A stretch of DNA of 64,000 bases, taken from the NCBI RefSeq assembly GCF_023276405.1, contig NZ_JALRMO010000001.1:1488001-1552000 (forward strand), read 5' to 3'. Below the pieces are notes generated by a model. That model had not been told where the DNA came from. It ran no database searches and saw only the letters and a list, made by a program, of their open reading frames with translations. Below, one piece after another: positions 33,173 through 43,275 of this stretch. This DNA comes from Paenibacillus hamazuiensis (lineage in GTDB: Bacteria > Bacillota > Bacilli > Paenibacillales > NBRC-103111). Position numbers and translations under genes: made by a program. Within the stretch, counting starts at the first letter, position 1. The number at the start of each line of letters is the position of its first letter.

Positions 33173-34045
33173 TTGAGGGATTCCATAGGGGGAAAAACTT
33201 TTGTAATCTTTATTCAATTGGTATTGATCATCATTTCGCTTACCTGCATCCTACCTTTCCTGCATTTGCTTGCGCTCTCCGTAAGCTCGGGGCATGCGGT
33301 TGACCTGGGTCAAGTCTGGTTCTGGCCGGTGGGGCTTGATTTTACCGTTTATAGATACTTTTTTGAGAATACGCCGGCCTTGCGCGCTTTTACCAACAGC
33401 GTAATCATCACCTTATGCGGAACAGCCTTGAGCATGCTGGCCACGGTGCTGACGGCTTATCCCTTATCGCGCCGTTACCTCTACGCCCGCAAGCCGATCA
33501 CAACGGCCGCATTGTTCACCATGCTCTTCAGCGGAGGCATGATCCCTACTTATCTGGTCATGAACAGCCTGCATTTGACCAATACTTACTGGTCCCTTTG
33601 GTTTGGCGGGCTGATCAGCACCTATAATATGCTGATTATGAAAAGCTATTTTGAGAGCATCCCGGGAGAAGTGGTGGATTCCGCCCAGATTGACGGCTGC
33701 GGCGAGGTCCAACTGCTCATGCGCATTATACTGCCCTTGTCTCTTCCGATGCTGGCTACACTGACGTTATTCTACGGGGTGGGCTACTGGAACATGTTCA
33801 TGAGCGTTATTCTTTACATCAATAAGACGAATTTGCAAAATCTTACTGTTATCGTTCAGGGGATGCTGCAAATACAGGGGAACTTCAATGTGTCGGCCAT
33901 GGATATGATGCAGCAGCAGGAAATGGTATCCGAGAAGCTGAAAGCGGTTGGGGTTATGGTTATGGTTGTGCCCATGCTGGTGGTATATCCGTTCCTGCAG
34001 AAGTATTTTGTCAAAGGCATTATGCTTGGTTCTATCAAGGGTTAG
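33173..34045 (+). CDS. Sugar ABC transporter permease, YtcP type
   Basis: Second membrane subunit, 290 residues, six helices. The ATPase-docking motif reads VDSAQIDGCGEVQLLMRIILPLS (about 165-187), with Ser/Gln in place of Ala/Ala as is common in this branch. The start is TTG 33173, because AAAGGAGGG lies eight bases upstream; the open frame to 33077 overlaps the first permease and is not used. The C-terminal GIMLGSIKG is the typical end of CUT1 permeases of this type. Confidence 0.9.
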   Translation: MRDSIGGKTFVIFIQLVLIIISLTCILPFLHLLALSVSSGHAVDLGQVWFWPVGLDFTVYRYFFENTPALRAFTNSVIITLCGTALSMLATVLTAYPLSRRYLYARKPITTAALFTMLFSGGMIPTYLVMNSLHLTNTYWSLWFGGLISTYNMLIMKSYFESIPGEVVDSAQIDGCGEVQLLMRIILPLSLPMLATLTLFYGVGYWNMFMSVILYINKTNLQNLTVIVQGMLQIQGNFNVSAMDMMQQQEMVSEKLKAVGVMVMVVPMLVVYPFLQKYFVKGIMLGSIKG

Positions 34046-34087
34046 CGGCAATAACGAGATCAAATCATAGATTGAGGGGGCTTCCAC

Positions 34088-35728
34088 ATGTTTGGACAAA
34101 CATCCGCACCAAAAATGAAGATCACGTTGGCACTGGGACTGTCAGCGGCTATGGCAGCAGGGGCAACCGGTTGCAGTCAAAAGGAAGAGGGGACAGAGGG
34201 GCAAGCCGGAGCAAAAGCCACAATTACCGTTTCCAACTATGACAGGGGCAATATTCCTGCAGCGGAGGGAACGGTTGAAGACAACCGTTGGACCAAGTGG
34301 ATCAATGAGCATTCTCCCGTTACGGCCATGTATGTGCCGGTGGCCCGGGCAGAGTCAGTCAAGAAGCTGAATGTGTTGTTCGCATCGGGCAGTGCACCGG
34401 ATATTGTCAATGATTATGATACGGGGTTCCGGAATTCCCTTTACCAGCAGAAGCAATTGCTGCCTTTGGACGATTACTTGAAATATGCGCCTGAATACCA
34501 GAAACTGCTGGAAAAGTACCCCCAACTTCGCAAAATAGGGACTAAGCCGGATGGCAAGCTTTACGAAATCGGCAAAATTAATGAGCCCCATCTGCAAAGT
34601 GTAGCCTTTATCCGGATGGATTGGCTGAAAAAGCTGAAGCTGGAGGTTCCGAAGACCACCGACGAATTGCTTGTCGTTTTGAAAGCATTCGTTGAGCAGG
34701 ACCCCGACGGCAACGGGAAGAAGGATACTTATGGAACCAATATGAGCTACACCTCGGACGGCATGGTGGATTCTATGTTCGGCTCGTACGGCTGGAAAAT
34801 CTCCAACGATGACAAAATTATCAGGAGTTGGGATAATACGCTGGAGTCTCTTAAATTCAAGAAAAGGTTATTTGAGGAAGGGCTAATCGATAAGGATTAC
34901 CTGGCGGACAAGAACGGAGCCAAAGCCAAGCAGGATTATTTGAACGGAAAAATAGGCGTGTATCTTCCTCCTGCTATCACCAACTGGTTTGAGAGTACGG
35001 TAACGGACGTCAAAACGCTCCGCAAGGTTGTTCCGGAGGCGGAGATCGCACCGATGGCGCAGCCCAAGTCTCCCATGGGGCAATTCGTTCATCATGTGGT
35101 CAATCCGGTTCAAATGACCACGGTGATTAATGCCGCGGCCAAAAATCCCAAGGCTGCTATGGAATATATTAACTTCATCCTCAAGCCGGAGACCGGTCTG
35201 ATTCTGAAAAAAGGAATTGAGGGAGAGCATTGGAAAAAAGGTGCGGACGGTTTTCCCAAGGTCATTGATCCAGCAAAAAATGCCAAGGAACTGGATTGGG
35301 CTGCGGACTACTCCATGTTCTACTCGATCCCCGAGAATCCGCTTCTGATTTCCACCACTGCGTTCGACGTGAGTGATCCTGACCAGAAGGCGGGTCTGGA
35401 CATGCTGAAGAAAGCCGACGAGTTTCTGCTTAATCCCGAGGCCCAGTATCCCGCGCTGAGTCACTATGAGCATATGCCTACCTTGCCGAGCGAGTTGGTG
35501 GTGATTAATACCAATGTCGACAAGGAAATCAAGGACATCTATACCAAAGGCATTATCGGCGGAGCCAAATATACCCCCGAGCAGGCCGTTGCAGATGCCA
35601 AAGCTGCCTGGGAGAGAGGTGGCGGCAAACAGATCGAGGAATTCATGAATACCTGGTATAAAGAAAATAAGGACAGAGCCTTCCTGGGTAAAGATATTCT
35701 GGAGTTGGTCCGCTCCCAACACAAGTAA
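34088..35728 (+). CDS. Extracellular sugar-binding lipoprotein, LplA type
   Basis: Solute-binding protein of 546 residues. Signal and lipobox: ALGLSAAMAAGATGC, acylated Cys29 after ATG|C. Long LplA-type binding proteins of 500-560 residues are typical for complex oligosaccharides in Paenibacillus. DLVVDEDxDGxG-like calcium loop: QDPDGNGKKDTYGT (about 193-206). The last helix (AWERGGGKQIEEFMNTWYKENKD) corresponds to the fragment left at 23659, so the lost gene there was a paralogue. GAGGGGG precedes the ATG. It delivers substrate to the two permeases. Confidence 0.9.
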   Translation: MFGQTSAPKMKITLALGLSAAMAAGATGCSQKEEGTEGQAGAKATITVSNYDRGNIPAAEGTVEDNRWTKWINEHSPVTAMYVPVARAESVKKLNVLFASGSAPDIVNDYDTGFRNSLYQQKQLLPLDDYLKYAPEYQKLLEKYPQLRKIGTKPDGKLYEIGKINEPHLQSVAFIRMDWLKKLKLEVPKTTDELLVVLKAFVEQDPDGNGKKDTYGTNMSYTSDGMVDSMFGSYGWKISNDDKIIRSWDNTLESLKFKKRLFEEGLIDKDYLADKNGAKAKQDYLNGKIGVYLPPAITNWFESTVTDVKTLRKVVPEAEIAPMAQPKSPMGQFVHHVVNPVQMTTVINAAAKNPKAAMEYINFILKPETGLILKKGIEGEHWKKGADGFPKVIDPAKNAKELDWAADYSMFYSIPENPLLISTTAFDVSDPDQKAGLDMLKKADEFLLNPEAQYPALSHYEHMPTLPSELVVINTNVDKEIKDIYTKGIIGGAKYTPEQAVADAKAAWERGGGKQIEEFMNTWYKENKDRAFLGKDILELVRSQHK

Positions 35729-35751
35729 GGGCTAAAATAGGATGAATGCGG

Positions 35752-35788
35752 ACTTGGTTCGGCAAACGCCGGGCCAAGTTTGCTTTAG
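35752..35788 (+). terminator. Hairpin after the binding-protein gene
   Basis: ACTTGGTTCGGC (35752-35763) pairs over 12 bases (two G-U) with GCCGGGCCAAGT (35768-35779) around AAAC, followed by a weak T-rich stretch. It could reduce transcription into GH105 or protect the 3' end of the abundant binding-protein mRNA. Confidence 0.6.
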
Positions 35789-35820
35789 CAACATTTTAAT
35801 AGAGAAGGAGTATATGAATC

Positions 35821-36936
35821 ATGACAAATGAAGTGCTGCATCAAAAAATCGGACTGGTCGTGGACAAGCTTATGAATCTGGGCGGCAGCGACTATGAAAA
35901 GGATAAAGCCGTGGCCCAGGCCGATACAAGAAAAGGGATTGTCCAACGGGATTTCGGAATTGAAGAATGGGACTGGCCCCAGGGCGTCGGTCTTTACGGT
36001 CTGTACAAGCTGCAGAAGTATTACGGCGATCACCGTTATATAGCGTTTTTTCAGAACTGGTATTCCCGCAATTTGGAGGTGGGTCTGCCGTCAAAAAACA
36101 TTAATACGACCGCCCCATATCTGGCTCTGATTTTGCTCTTGGATCAGCTTGAGCCTTCGAGCCAGCTCGAACAGCTATGCCGGAATCACGCAGACTGGCT
36201 CGTTCATGAGCTGCCCAAAACCAAAGAAGGCGGCTTCCAGCATACAGTCACCGCCATTGGCAACCGGGATGGAATCCACTTGCACAATGGGCAGTTATGG
36301 ATTGACACGCTCTTCATGGCGGTACTGTTTTTGAACCAGGCGGGGCGCAAGTTCAACCGGCCGGAGTGGGAGCAAGAAGCAGTACACCAAATTCTGCTCC
36401 ATATCAAGTACTTGTTCGACAAACATACCGGGCTGTTCTTCCACGGCTGGAGTTTCGAGCGCAACGATAATTTCGGCAGCATCTTCTGGTGCCGCGGCAA
36501 TTCCTGGTTCACCTACGGCCTCGTCGATTACCTGGAAACTTGCCAGGATACGATGAACCCGGGCGTCCGTCAATTTCTGGTTGATACGTATAAGGCTCAG
36601 GTCAATGCACTGGTTTCGCTCCAGGCCGCATCCGGTCTCTGGCACACAGTCCTGCAAGACCGGGCCAGCTATGAAGAGGTATCCGGATCGGCCGCAATTG
36701 CCGCGGGTATCCTAAAAGGCATAAAAACCGGTATTCTGGATTCCTCCTATCAGGCTGTTGCAGACAAGGCCATCCAGGCGGTTTGTCAAAATATCAGCGG
36801 GGATGGAACTGTGCTGAATGTGTCGGCCGGAACCGGTATGGGAATGGATAAAGACCATTATAAAAACATTGCCATCATGCCGATGGCATACGGACAGTCC
36901 CTTGCTCTTATCGCCTTGTATGAAGCTATAATATAA
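35821..36936 (+). CDS. GH105 unsaturated glucuronyl/galacturonyl hydrolase (YteR/YesR-like)
   Basis: Cytoplasmic enzyme of 371 residues with no signal peptide, of the GH88/GH105 (alpha/alpha)6-barrel group. It removes the unsaturated uronic acid left at the end of oligosaccharides by polysaccharide lyases. The catalytic Asp162 lies in HNGQLWIDTLFMA, corresponding to YteR Asp143; EEWDWPQGVGLYGL and FWCRGNSWFTYGL are other conserved blocks. This links the operon to pectic material such as rhamnogalacturonan, although no lyase gene is in the window. AAGGAG precedes ATG 35821; an out-of-frame ATG at 35814 gives only a three-codon ORF. Confidence 0.88.
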   Translation: MTNEVLHQKIGLVVDKLMNLGGSDYEKDKAVAQADTRKGIVQRDFGIEEWDWPQGVGLYGLYKLQKYYGDHRYIAFFQNWYSRNLEVGLPSKNINTTAPYLALILLLDQLEPSSQLEQLCRNHADWLVHELPKTKEGGFQHTVTAIGNRDGIHLHNGQLWIDTLFMAVLFLNQAGRKFNRPEWEQEAVHQILLHIKYLFDKHTGLFFHGWSFERNDNFGSIFWCRGNSWFTYGLVDYLETCQDTMNPGVRQFLVDTYKAQVNALVSLQAASGLWHTVLQDRASYEEVSGSAAIAAGILKGIKTGILDSSYQAVADKAIQAVCQNISGDGTVLNVSAGTGMGMDKDHYKNIAIMPMAYGQSLALIALYEAII

Positions 36937-36998
36937 TACGGGTAAACCGGGCCGGGACGTGAGCGCTTCCTTCCACACAGATAGGTACAACGAAAACC

Positions 36999-37028
36999 TT
37001 GTTTGCGTGGAAAGAAGCGTTTTATAAT
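36999..37028 (+). promoter_or_regulatory. Promoter of the two-component operon
   Basis: TTGTTT (36999-37004), an 18-base spacer and a perfect TATAAT (37023-37028). Expected transcription start about 37035, which would leave ATG 37034 outside the mRNA or make it leaderless. Confidence 0.55.
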
Positions 37029-37033
37029 ACAAT

Positions 37034-38857
37034 ATGAAATTCAAAGGGGGGAGCCGACTGCATCCGACAAGCTGGCCGGGGGTTATAACCGGAAAAATAA
37101 AGGGCAGCTTCAAGATCAAACTGATCGTGCTGCTCTCGTGTATGGTAACAATTGCCTTTGCCTTGGCAGGCTGGATGGTTTACCGGTCAAATATCCAGTT
37201 AATGGAGGATGAAATCAGCAAGCAGTTCTCCATCGCCAACGAACAGTCTTTGGCCAGACTGGAGATGTCCTTCCAGGAAATCAACCGGGTATCCCAATCC
37301 ATTATCCTGAATCCGTACATCGAACAGTTCCTCAGGGAGAACATCGTTCCCGTAAGCGATTCCTACACCCAATTCAAGAACCGCAAGTATGTGGAAGAGC
37401 AGTTGAATATGCTGCTGGTGGATGCTCCGTCTATCCGTTCCGTTTTCTTGTACAATGAGAACGGGGAGATGACGGTACTCTCTAAAACCGGCGCATCGGG
37501 AGAGCCGGGTATGGATGACTTAACCAGGATGATGGAAAAGCTTGAGCCCCATCGGGGGAATATGGTCTGGGGCCGGGCCGAGGCGGCCAGCACCATTGAT
37601 CCGGACGGCCGCAGAACGGTACTGGTTGCTGCCAGACGGATGCTCAATGAGAAGCTGATCCCGTACGGCACCATGGTGATGGTGATGGAGGAAAGCCTGG
37701 TATCCAAGGTACTGCGGGATCTTACAGGGAACGGCAGCGGCAAGGTGCTGCTGCTGGAGCCTACGGGCGGTATGCTCTACTCCAATACCGACCAGAGCGA
37801 GATGGAGCAACTTTTGCAGCTGACAAAGGCAAATTATCCCCGTTATGTCAATATGAATGGCATCACCTATCTGTTTATCCGCCACGAGCTGATTCCGTCA
37901 GGTTTTACCCTATACGGAGGGGCTTCCTTGCAGGAGATACAGAGGAAAAATAAAGACATCATCCAGGTATTGGCATTTGCCGGAATCGGCGTGATCCTGC
38001 TCAGTGCACTGCTTATTACGATTTCCACACGGACGCTCCTGACTCCTCTGGCCCATCTGATGCAGGGACTGCGTATGCTGCGTTCCGGCGATTTCACGGT
38101 CCGTGTGAGAGTGGATTCCGGCGATGAGCTGGGCTACATAGGAGACAGCTTCAACAGCATGGCGGAGCAAGTGAGCGAGCTGATCAATAAGGTATATTTG
38201 GCTCAAATCAGCCAGAGGGAATCGGAGCTGAAGGCCATCCAGGCACAGCTGAACCCTCATTATTTGCACAACCTGTTCAATGAGCTGTATTGGAAGCTGT
38301 ATAGTGACGACCAGGAGGAGGCGGCGCTTCTGATCAATGCCATCTCGGAGATGTTGAAGTATTCCCTTAAGTCTGTCCAGACGGATACAACTCTTGGCGA
38401 AGAGCTGCATCAGATCCGCAATTACATCAAGATCCAGACAGAGCTGTTCACCGGCGAGATTGAAACTATGATTCAAGTTGAGGAGTCCCTGCTGAATCTG
38501 CGAATGATGCGATCCCTCTTGCTTCCGGTGGTGGAAAATGTTTTTGTGCACGCTTTCCGTGATATGGAGAAAGATCGGGTGTTACGGATTAAAGCGTTCA
38601 TGTTAAATGAGGCGCTGCATATCGAGGTGGCTGACAACGGATGCGGCATGGATAAAGAAACCCTGAGAACCTTGACAGAGGCGGAGGCTGATCTGCCTGA
38701 CGGCAATAAGACGGGAATCGGCTACAAAAGTGTGCTGCGGCGCATTCAACTGGTGTATGGACCCGCTTATGGAGTGGAAATTACCAGTGGCATAGGGAAA
38801 GGAACGGTTGTTCACATGGCACTTCCTATTAGAACCCAAACATCTGGGGAGTTGTGA
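37034..38857 (+). CDS. Sensor histidine kinase, YesM type
   Basis: Membrane sensor of up to 607 residues. TM1 about 28-52, an extracellular sensing domain about 55-305, TM2 about 308-332, HAMP about 333-385, and a His_kinase domain with the phospho-acceptor His409 in QLNPHYLHNLFNE. The ATPase domain has VENVFVHAF (N box) and ADNGCGMDKETL (G1). It signals to the AraC-type regulator 13 bases downstream. The start is uncertain: ATG 37034 has no ribosome binding site and coincides with the predicted transcription start, whereas AAAGGGGGGAG (37043-37053) suits an in-frame CTG at 37058. Confidence 0.9.
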   Translation: MKFKGGSRLHPTSWPGVITGKIKGSFKIKLIVLLSCMVTIAFALAGWMVYRSNIQLMEDEISKQFSIANEQSLARLEMSFQEINRVSQSIILNPYIEQFLRENIVPVSDSYTQFKNRKYVEEQLNMLLVDAPSIRSVFLYNENGEMTVLSKTGASGEPGMDDLTRMMEKLEPHRGNMVWGRAEAASTIDPDGRRTVLVAARRMLNEKLIPYGTMVMVMEESLVSKVLRDLTGNGSGKVLLLEPTGGMLYSNTDQSEMEQLLQLTKANYPRYVNMNGITYLFIRHELIPSGFTLYGGASLQEIQRKNKDIIQVLAFAGIGVILLSALLITISTRTLLTPLAHLMQGLRMLRSGDFTVRVRVDSGDELGYIGDSFNSMAEQVSELINKVYLAQISQRESELKAIQAQLNPHYLHNLFNELYWKLYSDDQEEAALLINAISEMLKYSLKSVQTDTTLGEELHQIRNYIKIQTELFTGEIETMIQVEESLLNLRMMRSLLLPVVENVFVHAFRDMEKDRVLRIKAFMLNEALHIEVADNGCGMDKETLRTLTEAEADLPDGNKTGIGYKSVLRRIQLVYGPAYGVEITSGIGKGTVVHMALPIRTQTSGEL

Positions 38858-38869
38858 GGAGGGGAACGG

Positions 38870-40405
38870 GTGAAGGGCAAACTGTTTATTGCAGAGGATC
38901 AGCCCAACTTCCGCAAGGGGCTGCTGAAGCTGGCGGGGAAGCGGTCCGCCGAGTGGGTGTTGACGGGGGAAGCGGCCAATGGCCGGGACGCCTTGTTAAT
39001 GATGGAGAAATGTGTCCCGGATCTCTTGCTGACCGATATCCGGATGCCCTATATAGATGGTCTGCAGCTGGCGGAAGAAATCAGAAGCCGCGGCTGGCTG
39101 ACGAAGATTGTGATTATAACCGGATTCAAGGATTTTTCGTATGCCCAGTCCGCCGTCAAGTTCGGGGTGCTGGACTTTATCACGAAGCCTTGTGTGGAAA
39201 CGGATATATTAAGTGTACTCGATCGGATTTATGTGCAGCTGATTGAAGAAAGCCAGTCCCAGCTCTTGGTAGAGGGCTGGAAGCGTCAGCATGAAGACAG
39301 CGAGCTGCGCTCGGTTATGATGGGCATGCCCTGCAGCGGAGAAGAGGTGGAGGCTCTGCTGAAGCGGATGAAGCAATGCGAGCTGTATTTTCTCCGCATT
39401 CCTACCTATTTCCCACCGGAAAAGCACTATTCCGTGCAGGATGTTCCGCTTTTGCCGTTCGCTTTCGCCAATATTGCCGGGGAGCACTTGAATAAGTGGT
39501 TTCCCGGCGGCTATCGCCTGTTTCCCTTGAACGCATCGGAATGGGCTTTATTGGTGGACCGGAGTGTTTCCCGGGCGGATACATCCTCTTCATGGCTGCA
39601 GGTACTCACTGACTCGGTCCATCATTATCTTAGGCTGGCTCTTGAATGCAGCGGTCAAGGGCTATGCGCTGGCTCGTGGGAGCTGCGCGAGGGCTACAGA
39701 CGGTATTGCCGGGAAGGGGACAGGGATCACGGTTCTGCCAATGAATCACTGCTCAATCAGACGGCGCTTTACGAGAAGGAGAAGGAAATTGTAACCTGGC
39801 TTATGTCGGAGGATAACAGTCGGCTGAGCCGGGAGCTGCAGGAGCAAGCCGTCCGGATCAGCCGATTGCCCTCGCAATCCGCCAAGATCGAAGCGCTGCT
39901 GCTGGCTGCTGCCATTCTCCGGCTGGTGCAGGTCCAGTTTCCCGAATGGCAAATGGCCGTGCGCCCCATAGAGTGGGATTCTGTCTATAAATGTGCGACG
40001 CCGGAGGATATTGCGGTATGGCTGCAGGGATACATCCATGAATTCCTGCAGTCCCACAATAACTGGCTTGCCAGCAAGAAAGATAATCCGGTCAAGCAGG
40101 CCATCCGGTTTATTGAAGAATCATATATGGGAGTATGCGGCTTGGCCGAGGTGGCGGCCCATGTCCATCTCAACCCCAGTTACTTCAGCAATCTGTTTAA
40201 GAAGGAAACCGGGGAAAGTGTAACCGGCTATATCCAGAACCTGCGCGTACAGAAAGCGAAGCTTCTGCTGAAAAGCACAGATATGAAAATATTCGAAATT
40301 TCCGAAGCCATCGGGTTCAACGACTCCAATTATTTCACGCATATGTTCAACAAAATAGCGGGAGTCTCCCCCAAAGAATACCGCAAGCAGATGGCTAGCC
40401 AGTGA
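38870..40405 (+). CDS. AraC-type response regulator, YesN type
   Basis: Cytoplasmic regulator of 511 residues. Receiver domain 1-120 with phospho-acceptor Asp56 (LLLTDIRMPYIDG) and Lys in FITKPC. A long helical middle region follows, and two AraC helix-turn-helix motifs are at about 405-505 (GLAEVAAHVHLNPSYFSNLFKKETG and ISEAIGFNDSNYFTHMFNKIAGVSPKEYR). It is expected to activate the two operons carrying the shared 75-bp element. The start is GTG with GAGGAGGGG upstream. Confidence 0.92.
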   Translation: MKGKLFIAEDQPNFRKGLLKLAGKRSAEWVLTGEAANGRDALLMMEKCVPDLLLTDIRMPYIDGLQLAEEIRSRGWLTKIVIITGFKDFSYAQSAVKFGVLDFITKPCVETDILSVLDRIYVQLIEESQSQLLVEGWKRQHEDSELRSVMMGMPCSGEEVEALLKRMKQCELYFLRIPTYFPPEKHYSVQDVPLLPFAFANIAGEHLNKWFPGGYRLFPLNASEWALLVDRSVSRADTSSSWLQVLTDSVHHYLRLALECSGQGLCAGSWELREGYRRYCREGDRDHGSANESLLNQTALYEKEKEIVTWLMSEDNSRLSRELQEQAVRISRLPSQSAKIEALLLAAAILRLVQVQFPEWQMAVRPIEWDSVYKCATPEDIAVWLQGYIHEFLQSHNNWLASKKDNPVKQAIRFIEESYMGVCGLAEVAAHVHLNPSYFSNLFKKETGESVTGYIQNLRVQKAKLLLKSTDMKIFEISEAIGFNDSNYFTHMFNKIAGVSPKEYRKQMASQ

Positions 40406-40406
40406 C

Positions 40407-40664
40407 ATGTATATCCAAGCGAAACTTCATTTCCAGGCTGTGATAGACCAAGTCTTTCCCGATTATAGAGGGATCTTCGGTTTCTCATATTTCATGACTC
40501 ATTATCGTGAATTACTTCAATTATCACTTACAGAACTTATGCAGCTATTTGGCACATCGGAGCCGGAAGAGAAGAAAAAAGAACTACTTTATGAGGCTGA
40601 AATGATTGAACGTATGTTAAAAATAAAGCGACCCGTGAATGGGCCGCTCGTATTTATTTACTGA
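40407..40664 (+). mobile_element. Probable IS110-family transposase fragment
   Basis: The 85-codon frame begins IQAKLHFQAVIDQVFPDYRGIFG, a stretch that looks like the middle of IS110-type transposases (LDQVFPEYxGVFG). The following part (ELLQLSLTELMQLFGTSEPEEKKKEL) is compatible but not decisive. It begins one base after the regulator stop and its end overlaps the NLP stop, so it is more likely debris than a gene. No ends or catalytic DEDD/serine motifs are present. Confidence 0.4.
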
Positions 40665-41386
40665 TACCAAGCATTCTTAATATTATTCATAAAATTCGCG
40701 TCGTTGAATGGAACGTTGGCGTCAACAAAATCGGTTGTATTTAATGCGTTTCTTGCGGCCGAAGTTAAATCGTCCCAGCCTATTAACGGCTGAGTTCCGC
40801 CTGATTGACTGGTAATATATAAGGCATGGTTAAGCGGCCAAATGCTCTTGTATTCAATTTTGGGATGAGTTTCATTTGTATTAGAGCTGCTTGGAGCTGC
40901 TTTGGAAAAATTCCCATGCTGGGAAGCGGCAATTGATAAAATTTTCGGATTTGCAGCTGCCGGGTTATCAATCCATACTACGGCTGATTCCCAGTCATGC
41001 CGATGCCCCATTCCCGATGAGGGTTCATCTTTAGGAAAATACCATGCATACATAATGGCCCATACTCCATTGTACCATGTTGAACGTGAATAGACTTGTC
41101 CGATATGGGAACTGCAATTTGCATTAGACCCACCGGTAGGACTTAAACCGCCGCTTGTATTCCCTTGTGCATCTACAGCAGGAAAAGGAACACAACCGTT
41201 CGTAACCTTCAAAGTCGGTTGAAAGAGCTTCGCCGCTTTTTGAGTTGTCGTAGTGGGAGTTAATTCCGCGAATCCTACAACCTTATCGTGATCGATGACT
41301 TCTGCCTGAGCCGCTTGGACCAGGCAAATAGATGATACCAAAGATATCAAGACTATACGGGTAAATGTTTTTATTTTGTTGGCCAT
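40658..41386 (-). CDS. NLP (necrosis and ethylene-inducing peptide 1-like) secreted protein
   Basis: Secreted protein of 242 residues. Signal peptide 1-28 (cleavage after AQA). The NPP1/NLP hallmark GHRHDWE is intact at 127-133, and the two cysteines Cys65 and Cys91 are placed as in type 1 NLPs, giving one disulfide. WAIMYAWYFPKDEPSSGMGHRH forms the metal-binding core; the upstream WYNGVWA block is also typical. In known NLPs the fold acts on plant plasma membranes; some members are non-toxic, so activity here is not proven. GGAGG lies nine bases before the ATG. A structured leader precedes it. Confidence 0.9.
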   Translation of the reverse strand: MANKIKTFTRIVLISLVSSICLVQAAQAEVIDHDKVVGFAELTPTTTTQKAAKLFQPTLKVTNGCVPFPAVDAQGNTSGGLSPTGGSNANCSSHIGQVYSRSTWYNGVWAIMYAWYFPKDEPSSGMGHRHDWESAVVWIDNPAAANPKILSIAASQHGNFSKAAPSSSNTNETHPKIEYKSIWPLNHALYITSQSGGTQPLIGWDDLTSAARNALNTTDFVDANVPFNDANFMNNIKNAWYQ

Positions 41387-41419
41387 TTACAGTAACCTCC
41401 ATAATAGAATGTAAAGCGT

Positions 41420-41525
41420 TGGTTTTGTCCGTATCGCCCTGGAAGGTTTCGCTCCTGCTCACCGATGGGAAGTCATACGCTTCCCTAGGGGACGGATTAT
41501 CGAGTCTCTGATGAGAGCAATCCGC
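41420..41525 (-). ncRNA. Structured leader upstream of the NLP gene, class unknown
   Basis: Read on the minus strand: GGATT/AATCC stem with inner CTCT CATC AGAG loop (41494-41523), then a domain closed by TCCGT/ACGGA (41428-41432 with 41492-41496), containing the perfect hairpin GGGAAG/CTTCCC (41467-41485) and a purine-rich single-stranded joiner GGTGAGCAGGAGCGAAACC. The block of many stems over 100 bases directly upstream of one gene suggests a cis-regulatory RNA. It has a passing likeness to the glycine riboswitch core (GCGAAACCTTCCAGG and GGAC), but not enough to name it. Confidence 0.4.
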
Positions 41526-41566
41526 AATTCAACTCATTATTCATCTCTCCTTTTTCCAATAAAAAT

Positions 41567-41606
41567 AAGGCACCGAGCTGTACACATGCAGGATCTCGGT
41601 GCCTTT
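41567..41606 (-). terminator. Terminator of gdhA
   Basis: GGCACCGAG (41569-41577) pairs perfectly with CTCGGTGCC (41595-41603). On the minus strand it is followed by a T-rich stretch, so it ends the leftward gdhA transcript and insulates the NLP leader. Confidence 0.75.
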
Positions 41607-41753
41607 ATGAATATTATAAATGGATAAAAAAACAAACCCTTAAAAATTTATAGACATACCTATAAATTCGTTGGGTTTGTATGAACTTCAAGTAAATGCA
41701 ATTCAAGAGGCAATCTTCATCTCGACATGTCGATTCCCTTGAAGGGGGTCTTT

Positions 41754-43145
<1,392 letters not shown>

Positions 43146-43161
43146 TTATGATCATTTCTAC

Positions 43162-43179
43162 AAAAGATATTACTCTTTT
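43162..43179. promoter_or_regulatory. Candidate LysR-type operator between gdhA and the regulator
   Basis: AAAAGA-N6-TCTTTT is a perfect dyad with a T-N11-A core, in the 142-base divergent intergenic region, 29 bases before the gdhA start. Confidence 0.5.
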
Positions 43180-43275
43180 TTTCATTATGGATTGATTTTA
43201 TAATTAAATAATTAATCGCTCCAATATTTAAAAACGATGAAGTTGATGCGTTTTTTGCATGATTAGGAGGAACTC

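Noticed and set aside
36958..36972. Second cre box before the two-component operon
   Set aside because: The reverse complement matches only part of the consensus, with two fixed positions wrong.
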